Assembly (NCBI GenBank): GCA_937914895.1
Contig: CALGIL010000173.1
Location: forward strand, 1-12,365
Source of the DNA: an uncultured Angelakisella sp.
GTDB lineage: Bacteria > Bacillota > Clostridia > Oscillospirales > Ruminococcaceae
DNA: 12,365 nucleotides
Direction: 5' to 3'
In this document: in pieces, positions 6,842 to 12,365 of the stretch
Layout: every line of letters begins with the position of its first letter
Position numbering within the stretch: position 1 is the stretch's first letter
The notes under the pieces: generated by a model
What the model was told of the DNA's origin: nothing
Seen by the model: the letters and a program-made list of their open reading frames with translations, nothing else
The model's database searches: none
Position numbers and translations under genes: made by a program

Positions 6842-6862
6842 AAAACTACCCCTTTCCGGCTT

Positions 6863-7540
6863 TTAAACCGCGTCAAATTTATGGTTGTTCCTGATCTCCT
6901 TTAAATAATTATAAATGGTGTAGACGGAGGTCCCCAAAATGTGCGCCATGGTCTCGGCGGAGTTTTTGACGGAAAACACGCCCTTGCTCTCCAGGTTTTC
7001 AATCAGCTGGAGCTTATCCGCCTTGCTCATAATGGCCACGGGCTTGTTGGACCGGTCCACCTCGTACTGGATGATCTCCTCCACCACCTCGCCGACGTCC
7101 TGGGCAAAAATCTCCATCCCCGCCCGCTCCTCCGGGGGCTGGGTGGGCTGGGTGCAGGCAATGCTTTTTAAAAGCTTTTCGGCAATGATAAAATCCGTCA
7201 GGTCCAGGTTGTAGCACAGACAGCCGATGATGTGCCCCTCCTGGTTGCGGATGAAGACCGTGGAGGACTTAAGGTTTTTGCCCTCCCGCGAGACCGCTGC
7301 ATAGCCCAGCATATCGGGGGCGGCGTCGCCATGCTCGGTAATGGCCTTGAGGACGACGTTGGTCAGGGGCGCCCCCAGCCTGCGGTTGGTCACGTTGCCC
7401 GACACATAGACCACCGAGCTTTCCGGCTGGCTGACGTCGTGGACGATGAATTCGATTTTATCGCCAAAGCAGACCTGCATACTGGCGATAAGCGGCTCGT
7501 AGATCTGAATGTACTCCTTGAGAAGAAGATTGTCCCCCAT
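6863..7540 (-). CDS. YheO/DauR-like transcriptional regulator (PAS-like domain plus C-terminal HTH)
   Basis: Predicted DNA-binding regulator of the surrounding operon, 225 residues from the start chosen here. The N-terminal half (about residues 5-118) matches the YheO-like PAS fold: KEYIQIYEPLIASM, then IEFIVHDVS and the VFIRNQEGHIIGCLCYNLDLT strands. The C-terminal part (about 173-220) fits the matching HTH family, with KLQLIENLESKGVF followed by AHILGTSVYTIYNYLKEIR as the recognition region. ATG 7546 is only 1 nt from the GGAGG at 7548-7552, whereas ATG 7540 is 7 nt away, so 7540 (MGDNLLLKEY) is preferred. The best-known relative, DauR of Pseudomonas, controls D-arginine catabolism, which fits an amino acid or peptide effector. 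Sitting inside the operon, it is probably autoregulated. The effector is unknown. Confidence 0.88.
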   Translation of the reverse strand: MGDNLLLKEYIQIYEPLIASMQVCFGDKIEFIVHDVSQPESSVVYVSGNVTNRRLGAPLTNVVLKAITEHGDAAPDMLGYAAVSREGKNLKSSTVFIRNQEGHIIGCLCYNLDLTDFIIAEKLLKSIACTQPTQPPEERAGMEIFAQDVGEVVEEIIQYEVDRSNKPVAIMSKADKLQLIENLESKGVFSVKNSAETMAHILGTSVYTIYNYLKEIRNNHKFDAV

Positions 7541-7547
7541 GCTCATT

Positions 7548-7552
7548 CCTCC
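7548..7552 (-). promoter_or_regulatory. Ribosome-binding site that decides the regulator start
   Basis: GGAGG on the minus strand. It is 1 nt from ATG 7546 but 7 nt from ATG 7540, so the second ATG is the better start and the protein loses two residues against the longest reading frame. Confidence 0.75.
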
Positions 7553-7578
7553 AAGTGGTTTGATGGTCCGGGCGGGCT

Positions 7579-8814
7579 TTATACAAACAGCCCATTCCGG
7601 AAAAGCTCCACGGCTTCCCCATTTTTAGTGTAGGCTGTGGCGCACAGGTCGTCGGTGCCAAACATAAAGTCCACATGCTGCACCGAATGGTTAAGATGCG
7701 CCGCCGCCCAGGCGTCCGTGTCCGTCATGGACAGGCCGGGGATGCAGATGGCATAGCCCCGGCCCAGCGCCATGTGGCAGGCGGCGTTTTCATCCAATAA
7801 TGTATTATAAAAGATCATGCCGGACCGCGCAAGGGGGCGGTCCTTTTCCACAAAGGCCACCTCGCCCGCGTACCGGCTGCCCTCGTCGGCGTCCAAAAGG
7901 GCGTCCAGCATCTCCTGGCCCTTTTGGGCCCGGGCCTCCACTACCCGCCCGTCCCGGAAGGTCAGGGTAAAGCCGTCGATGAGGGCGCCGTTATAAAACA
8001 GCGGCCGGGCCGAATGCACGGTGCCGTCCACCCGGCGGCAGTCGGGGCTGGTGGCCACCTCGTTGGAGGGGATGTTGCCCATGTTGTCCAGGGGGCCGCG
8101 CTTGGCCCTTTCACACCCGCCCACCCAGCGCGCCCGGGCATGAAAGCCCACCCGCAGGTCGGTGCCGGTGCCGTTTTGAAAATGGATGTAGTCGATGTCC
8201 AGGTCGTTAAGCCTTTGGGCGTGCTTTGCGTAGCCGTCGGCAAAGGCGATCCAGTTTTCCACCGGGTCGGACTCGCCGTCCACCAGGCAGATCTCCATCA
8301 GCTTCTCCCACCAGGCATCCAGGGCCTCCTCTTCGGGAAGCTGCGGATACAGGGTTTTGGCCCACTCCCGGTTGGGGGCGCAGGCAATGCACCAGCGGGT
8401 GCCGGATTTGCCCCAGTGGCCCCGGATGACGTTGCGCAGATCGTTGCGGAAGGTGCCCAGGCTGCGGGCGCGGTCGGTGTCCACGTCCTCCATCAAAAAG
8501 GGACGGGGCGATTCCAGCAGCAGCGAGCAGGCGCCCTGGCGCAGGTAAAAATCCAGGGACTCGGTCTGCCAGGGGCGCACGGCGGAGACTTCCTCCGCCG
8601 CGCCGTACCGGGCCCGGTACTTGTCGGCCCAGGCGTCCCGCAAAAAGACCAGGACATCCCGGGCGCCCTTTTCCATGGCCCTTTTGGTCACCGCGCGGAT
8701 CAGCTCGTAGCTTTCGGCGTCCCCCTCCAAAATGAGGTATTCCCCCGGCTGCAGCGCCACACCCAGGTCCACCAGCAGGTGGGCGTACCGGTCCAGCATC
8801 TCCTGTCTTATCAT
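7579..8814 (-). CDS. M29 family aminopeptidase (AmpS/PepS type)
   Basis: Cytoplasmic dinuclear-metal aminopeptidase of 411 residues, the normal length for the AmpS/AmpT/PepS family, which removes N-terminal amino acids from short peptides. The expected ligands are all visible: Glu252 in PSNEVATSPD, Glu318 in YAGEVAFV, His347 in NAACHMALG, Tyr354 in GRGYA, and His380 and Asp382 in VQHVDFMFG. They keep the spacing known for the family (offset about two residues from AmpS numbering). ATG 8814 starts 9 nt after the pepD stop. Its GAGGTG Shine-Dalgarno overlaps that stop, so the two genes are translationally coupled. M29 enzymes have relaxed specificity, which complements the dipeptidase upstream and the M24 enzyme downstream. 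Confidence 0.93.
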   Translation of the reverse strand: MIRQEMLDRYAHLLVDLGVALQPGEYLILEGDAESYELIRAVTKRAMEKGARDVLVFLRDAWADKYRARYGAAEEVSAVRPWQTESLDFYLRQGACSLLLESPRPFLMEDVDTDRARSLGTFRNDLRNVIRGHWGKSGTRWCIACAPNREWAKTLYPQLPEEEALDAWWEKLMEICLVDGESDPVENWIAFADGYAKHAQRLNDLDIDYIHFQNGTGTDLRVGFHARARWVGGCERAKRGPLDNMGNIPSNEVATSPDCRRVDGTVHSARPLFYNGALIDGFTLTFRDGRVVEARAQKGQEMLDALLDADEGSRYAGEVAFVEKDRPLARSGMIFYNTLLDENAACHMALGRGYAICIPGLSMTDTDAWAAAHLNHSVQHVDFMFGTDDLCATAYTKNGEAVELFRNGLFV

Positions 8815-8823
8815 AGCGTCACC

Positions 8824-10278
8824 TCACCCCAGGCGGGCCAAAAAGCCCACCAGGAAGTCGTAGCAGCGCAGAAAGGACACGGGGTCCATGCGTTCGTCCG
8901 GCCCGTGGACATCCTCGATAAAGGGCCCCAGGGCCACCAGCTCCAGCCCGGGCAGGTTTTTGACAAAATACCCGCCCTCGCCCCCGGCGTGGCCGGCCAC
9001 CAGGCACAGCTCCTTGCCCCAGACCTCCCGCATATACGCGGCGTACTGGTCGCGGAAGGGGGACTGGGTCTGGTAGTCCATGCCGGGGTAGCGGCTGCCC
9101 GTCTCCCACTGAAAGCCCAGGCGGTCACACAGGAGGGTCATGCGCGCGCACAGCTCGTCAATACGGCTTTCCACGGCGCTGCGCAGGGACACCAGCAGCT
9201 GGAAGCAGCCGTCCTGGATGGATACCACCCCCACGTTGTCGCTGGTAAGGACCAGGTCCTGCATGGTCATGCTTTTGGCGGCGACGCCGTTGGGCATCAA
9301 AAACAGCAGGTCAACAACGGCCTGGGTATCCCCGGCCTCCAGCATCCGGTCCGCGCCGGCGGCGCTTGGGCCAAAGGTCAGGGCAAACCCGGCGTCCGAG
9401 GCCGCCAGCTCCTCCCCAATCTCCGCCGCCAGGCCGGCGGCTGTTGTTTCGGCCTTTGCCAGATGGGCGTTTTGGACGGCCAGGGACACCACGCATTCCC
9501 GGGGGATGGCGTTATCCTTGGAGCCGCCCCGGAGGTCCGCAAGGTAAAACTCCACCCCCGCCGTGCGCAGGCCGTGGAGGACCCGGGCGGCCAGCTTAAT
9601 GCTGTTGCCCCGCTCCTTATCGATGAAAATGCCCGAATGTCCGCCCTCCAGGCCCTTAATCTCCAGCTGGCAGACGGTAAAATCTTTGGGCACCGGCCGG
9701 TACGCCAAGGTGCGGGTGGCCCGCAGGCGCAGCCCCCCCGCCGAGGAGACCACCGTACTGGTCTCCCCCGCCGAATCCAGCCCCACCAGGCGCCTTGCCC
9801 GCAGCAGGCTGTAATCCAGCGCCGCCGCCCCCGCCATGCCCGTCTCCTCCTCCACGGTAAAGACGCATTCCAGGGCCGGGTGGCGGCAGTCCGGGTCGTC
9901 CAGGATGGCCAGCATTATGGCCACGCCGCAGCCGTCGTCCGCCCCCAGGGTGGTGCCCCGGGCGCGGAGCCAGCCGTCTTGGATATACAGGGACAGGGGG
10001 TCCTTTAAAAAGTCGTGGACCACGTCGTTATTTTTTTCGCACACCATGTCCATATGGCCCTGGAGCATCACCGCAGGGGCGTCCTCAAAGCCCGGGGAAG
10101 CCGGCTTTTTGATGATGACGTTCATGGCTTTATCCTGGTGGGCCCAAAGGCCCCGGGCCTTGGCAAAGGCCATTAAAAAGTCGCTGATCTGGCGTTCGTT
10201 GCCCGAGCCGTGGGGGATTTCGCAAAGGTCCTCAAAAAAGCGGAAGACCGGCTTGGACTGATCCAGTACTCTTGCCAT
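8824..10278 (-). CDS. pepD: Aminoacyl-histidine dipeptidase / broad-specificity dipeptidase (M20C, PepD)
   Basis: Zinc dipeptidase of 484 residues, the standard PepD length. It cleaves Xaa-His (carnosine-like) and many other dipeptides in the cytoplasm. The M20 metal centre is complete: His75 and Asp77 in GHMDMV, Asp114 (or 115) in TTLGADDGCG, catalytic Glu143 with metal ligand Glu144 in VEEETGM, Asp168 in GLDSAGE, and His458 in VHGPDERM. GGHSG at 212-216, in the lid/dimerisation domain, supplies the conserved second-subunit histidine. The PepD-typical HAGLECG motif appears as HAGGEGG (430-436) and keeps its Glu. The ATG lies 2 nt after the aminotransferase stop, so it is very likely coupled. 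The Shine-Dalgarno is only a G-rich stretch inside the end of the upstream gene. Confidence 0.94.
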   Translation of the reverse strand: MARVLDQSKPVFRFFEDLCEIPHGSGNERQISDFLMAFAKARGLWAHQDKAMNVIIKKPASPGFEDAPAVMLQGHMDMVCEKNNDVVHDFLKDPLSLYIQDGWLRARGTTLGADDGCGVAIMLAILDDPDCRHPALECVFTVEEETGMAGAAALDYSLLRARRLVGLDSAGETSTVVSSAGGLRLRATRTLAYRPVPKDFTVCQLEIKGLEGGHSGIFIDKERGNSIKLAARVLHGLRTAGVEFYLADLRGGSKDNAIPRECVVSLAVQNAHLAKAETTAAGLAAEIGEELAASDAGFALTFGPSAAGADRMLEAGDTQAVVDLLFLMPNGVAAKSMTMQDLVLTSDNVGVVSIQDGCFQLLVSLRSAVESRIDELCARMTLLCDRLGFQWETGSRYPGMDYQTQSPFRDQYAAYMREVWGKELCLVAGHAGGEGGYFVKNLPGLELVALGPFIEDVHGPDERMDPVSFLRCYDFLVGFLARLG

Positions 10279-10280
10279 GT

Positions 10281-11465
10281 TTACACCCGCCCCCTTTTTT
10301 CCAGCTTGTGCAGACCCTCCTCAATGCGGTCCAGCCCCTCCTTTAAGATGGCGCGGCTGGTGGCGTAGCAAAGGCGCACGTGGCCCTCCGCCCGGGGCCC
10401 GAACCAGAACTTTGTGCCGGGCACCAGCACGACCTTTTGCTCCTTTTGCATAAAGTCCACAAATTCCTGACTGCTCAGGCCCGTGGCGCTGATGTCCGGA
10501 AAGGTGACAAAGGTGCACTGCTGCAGGGTGGCTTTTATCAGGGGCATCCGGGAAAAGCGCTCGTACACCATATCGCGGTTGCCCTGAAGGTGGGCCACAA
10601 AGGCGTCCTGCCAATAGCCCGCTTTTTCCAGGGCCGCCTTCATGCCGGTCTGGGCCACCGAATCCATGCCGTGGACATGGCCGTTGGCGATTTTGGACAC
10701 GGCGTCAAGGGCCTCCTGGCTTTGGGCGTACACGCACCCCGCCCGCAGGCCCGCCAGGGCAAACCCCTTGGAAAGGCCGTAGCAGGAAATGGTGCGCCGG
10801 TTAAGCTCCGGCCCCAGGGAGTTAATGCTGAAATAGGTGTGCTCCGAATAGACGATGTCGCTCCAGATCTCGTCGTTCATAATCCAGAGGTTGTACTTTT
10901 GGGCCAGCCGCGCAATGTGCTCCACATCCTCCCGGGTGTACAGATAGCCCATGGGGTTGTGGGGGTTGCACAGGCAGATCATTTTGGTTTTGGGCGTAAT
11001 GTAGCTTTCCAGGTCGTCCAGCTTCCACCGGCCGTCCTGCCAGACGGAGGGATAAAACACCTCGGTGGCGCCCACATAGCGCACCGACACGCCGAACAGC
11101 AGATCCACCGGGTCAAAGACAATGGCCTCGTCCCCCGGCTCCAGCAGGGCGCAGGCAATGGCCTGCAGCCCGGCGGCGGCGCTGTCCACGGGAATGATAA
11201 AGTCCGGGTCGATGCGCTCGTTTTTGCGTTCCAGCAAAAAGCGGCTCATGGCCTCCCGCACCCCCGGTATGCCGCCGTAGGGGATGTAGCGCCCCTGCAG
11301 GAACTCGATCATCGCGTCGGTAATCTCCCGGGCGGGGGGAAAGTCCGGGTCGGCGGCGGTCAGGGGGATGGTATCCTGGGGGACGCTGGCCCAGCGCATG
11401 CCGATGGCCCGCTGCCGGAGCACCTCCAGATTAACCTGGTCGTCGGAAAATAAGTTTGCTGCCAT
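10281..11465 (-). CDS. PLP-dependent class I/II aminotransferase, possibly MalY/PatB-type C-S lyase
   Basis: Fold-type I PLP enzyme, 394 residues. Visible landmarks are Tyr60/Tyr63 in YIPYGGIPGVREA, NPHNPMG at 167-173 with Asn170, Asp198 in NDEIWSDIVY (pairs with the pyridine nitrogen), the Schiff-base Lys233 in SKGFALAGLR with phosphate-binding Arg241, and Arg364 in HVRLCYA (substrate carboxylate). The CNPHNP and DEIWSDIVY segments resemble the MalY/PatB branch, so the enzyme could be a cystathionine or cysteine beta-lyase rather than a transaminase. In the P-x-aromatic motif where most relatives place the ring-stacking Tyr/Phe/Trp, this protein has PVD (Asp121). Its neighbour RidA removes reactive enamines such as 2-aminoacrylate, a beta-lyase product, which favours the lyase reading without proving it. 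GGAG 6 nt before the ATG supports the start. Confidence 0.88.
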   Translation of the reverse strand: MAANLFSDDQVNLEVLRQRAIGMRWASVPQDTIPLTAADPDFPPAREITDAMIEFLQGRYIPYGGIPGVREAMSRFLLERKNERIDPDFIIPVDSAAAGLQAIACALLEPGDEAIVFDPVDLLFGVSVRYVGATEVFYPSVWQDGRWKLDDLESYITPKTKMICLCNPHNPMGYLYTREDVEHIARLAQKYNLWIMNDEIWSDIVYSEHTYFSINSLGPELNRRTISCYGLSKGFALAGLRAGCVYAQSQEALDAVSKIANGHVHGMDSVAQTGMKAALEKAGYWQDAFVAHLQGNRDMVYERFSRMPLIKATLQQCTFVTFPDISATGLSSQEFVDFMQKEQKVVLVPGTKFWFGPRAEGHVRLCYATSRAILKEGLDRIEEGLHKLEKRGRV

Positions 11466-11505
11466 GCTGTTCTCCTTTCAGGCGGGGCTGTGGTTTTGCA
11501 GGCGG

Positions 11506-11895
11506 TCAGTCGGCCGCCGCGCAGGCAATGGCCTCAATTTCGATCAAAACGCCCTTGGGCAGGGCGGAGACTTCGACGCAGGAGCGCGCGGGCAGGCGGC
11601 TGCCGCTGAAATAGCGGGCGTACACCTCGTTAGCCTGGGCAAACTCCGACATATTTTTAATAAACACCGTGGTTTTGACCACGCGGTCCAGTCCCGAGCC
11701 GGCCGCGGCCAGCACCTGCTGCAGGTTTTCCAGACACTGCTGGGCCTGGCCGCAGATGCCCCCCTGGGCAATCTCCCCGGTGCGGGGGTTCAGGGGGATC
11801 TGTCCGGCGGTATAAACCATGCCGCCGGCCTTTACCCCCTGGGAATAGGGTCCGATGGCCGCGGGCGCGTGTTCGGTTTTAATAATTTCAGTCAT
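11506..11895 (-). CDS. ridA: RidA family enamine/imine deaminase
   Basis: Small cytosolic trimeric protein of 129 residues that hydrolyses reactive 2-aminoacrylate and related imines released by PLP enzymes. Family marks are present in order: APAAIGPYSQ at 10-19, YTAGQIPLNPRTGE at 28-41, TTVFIKNM at 75-82, the catalytic Arg104 in LPARSCVEVSALP, and Glu119/Glu121 in IEIEAIA. The Arg that defines the active (RidA-type) subfamily is kept, so deaminase activity is expected. AAGGAG at 11902-11907, 6 nt before the ATG, lies in the 16-nt gap after the transporter ATPase gene. Its position directly before the PLP enzyme suggests that it serves that reaction. Confidence 0.93.
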   Translation of the reverse strand: MTEIIKTEHAPAAIGPYSQGVKAGGMVYTAGQIPLNPRTGEIAQGGICGQAQQCLENLQQVLAAAGSGLDRVVKTTVFIKNMSEFAQANEVYARYFSGSRLPARSCVEVSALPKGVLIEIEAIACAAAD

Positions 11896-11901
11896 GTTTT
11901 T

Positions 11902-11907
11902 CTCCTT
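11902..11907 (-). promoter_or_regulatory. Ribosome-binding site of ridA
   Basis: AAGGAG on the minus strand, 6 nt before ATG 11895, in the 16-nt spacer after the ABC ATPase stop. It supports the short ATG start and an uninterrupted operon. Confidence 0.8.
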
Positions 11908-11911
11908 ATCG

Positions 11912-12365
11912 TCAGTTTGAGGTCTTCCAGGCGCAGGGGTGTACGCACGCCACCGAATGCCCCGTGCCGTCGTCCCGCAGGGGGATGTCGGCGCCGGTGC
12001 ACTGGGGCGTGCGGAATTCGCACCGGGGTGCGAAGCGGCAGCCCGGCTCCGGGTCCACGGGGTCGCTTACCTCGCCGCGGATGACGCTGGTCTGCCTGTT
12101 CCTTACCGAGAGGTTGGGCACGGGGATGGCGGAAAGCAGGGCGAAGGTATAGGGGTGCCTGGGGTTTTTAAACAGCTCCTCCGCCGGGGCAAGCTCCACG
12201 CAGTTGCCCATATACATCACCGCAATGTCGTCGCTGATGTGCTTGACGACGCTTAAATCGTGGGTGATAAACAGATAGGAAAGGTTCATCTCCTGCTGCA
12301 GGTCCATAAGCAGGTTTAAAATTTGGGCCTGAATGGACACGTCCAGGGCGGACACCGGCTCGTCG
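11912..12365 (-). CDS. Oligopeptide/dipeptide ABC transporter ATPase, DppF/OppF type (5' end off window)
   Basis: C-terminal part of a peptide-importer ATPase. The frame is open to the window edge, beginning at Asp-Glu-Pro of Walker B, then the D-loop [10 protein letters not shown] and the switch His in FITHDLSVV. Walker A and the signature motif lie outside the window. The segment [26 protein letters not shown] is characteristic of OppF/DppF. The tail is the oligopeptide-transporter C-terminal domain with four Cys spaced CX5CX6CX17C (CRFAPRC, then QC, then AC before VHP). Structural work on some peptide-importer ATPases found a 4Fe-4S cluster in this domain, so one is plausible here. It is the first of seven visible minus-strand genes. 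The permeases and binding protein are presumably encoded further right. The initiation codon cannot be seen. Confidence 0.93.
   Translation of the reverse strand, partial: DEPVSALDVSIQAQILNLLMDLQQEMNLSYLFITHDLSVVKHISDDIAVMYMGNCVELAPAEELFKNPRHPYTFALLSAIPVPNLSVRNRQTSVIRGEVSDPVDPEPGCRFAPRCEFRTPQCTGADIPLRDDGTGHSVACVHPCAWKTSN

Noticed and set aside
5300..6904. 534-codon plus-strand open frame overlapping the cyclase end, the terminator and the M24 gene
   Set aside because: It starts inside the cyclase gene, reads through a strong terminator, and is antisense to an M24 peptidase with all ligands intact.
7924..10008. 694-codon plus-strand open frame opposite the M29 and pepD genes
   Set aside because: It lies antisense to two genes with complete catalytic residues, is rich in Gly, His, Gln, Val and Pro as GC-biased antisense frames are, has no recognisable domain and no supporting RBS.
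10380..11453. 357-codon plus-strand open frame opposite the PLP enzyme gene
   Set aside because: Antisense shadow; the minus-strand gene has all PLP landmarks.
1..12365. Mobile element, prophage, CRISPR array or defence system
   Set aside because: No transposase, integrase, terminal repeats, spaced repeats or defence-type genes were seen; all genes are transport, peptidase, signalling or metabolic functions.

Overview
The window is dense, GC-rich bacterial DNA with short intergenic gaps, AAGGAG/GGAGG ribosome-binding sites, perfect TATAAT -10 boxes, a lipoprotein with a Clostridia-type Cys lipobox and a Bacillota-style gene set. I read it as a chromosomal segment of a GC-rich Clostridia member (Oscillospiraceae-like gut anaerobe). 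That placement is an inference from style and gene content, with no rRNA to confirm it. Every frame is intact, and I saw no insertion sequence, CRISPR array, tRNA or rRNA.

Layout. (1) Positions 1-3949, minus strand: a three-gene ABC importer operon, transcribed as lipoprotein solute-binding protein, fused two-domain permease, then ATPase (cut by the left edge). It belongs to the broad Fe3+/aminoethylphosphonate/hexose-phosphate class. A near-consensus sigma-A promoter lies upstream. Three helically phased TTAAC(A/G) repeats, resembling the PhoP box of Bacillus, lie just downstream of the expected start. (2) Positions 3950-4311: a divergent intergenic region with this promoter, a separate promoter for the plus-strand gene, a perfect 14-bp palindrome and a terminator-like hairpin with a T6 tail. 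(3) Positions 4312-5436, plus strand: a membrane-anchored diguanylate cyclase with an intact GGEEF motif and RxxD inhibitory site, followed by a strong, probably bidirectional terminator. (4) Positions 5654-12365, minus strand: seven tightly packed genes transcribed from the right: oligopeptide/dipeptide ABC ATPase (cut by the right edge), RidA, a PLP aminotransferase/C-S lyase-like enzyme, PepD-type M20 dipeptidase, M29 aminopeptidase, YheO/DauR-like PAS-HTH regulator, and M24 Xaa-Pro-type peptidase.

How they work together. The right-hand block reads as a peptide-scavenging module: import peptides, cleave them with three metallopeptidases of different specificity, process the amino acids with a PLP enzyme and remove reactive enamine/imine products with RidA, under a ligand-sensing regulator encoded inside the operon. 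The left-hand importer is a separate unit of unproven substrate. The phased TTAACA repeats make a phosphorus-containing substrate worth testing. The diguanylate cyclase is transcribed divergently from the importer and convergently with the peptide operon. Nothing shows that it acts on either.
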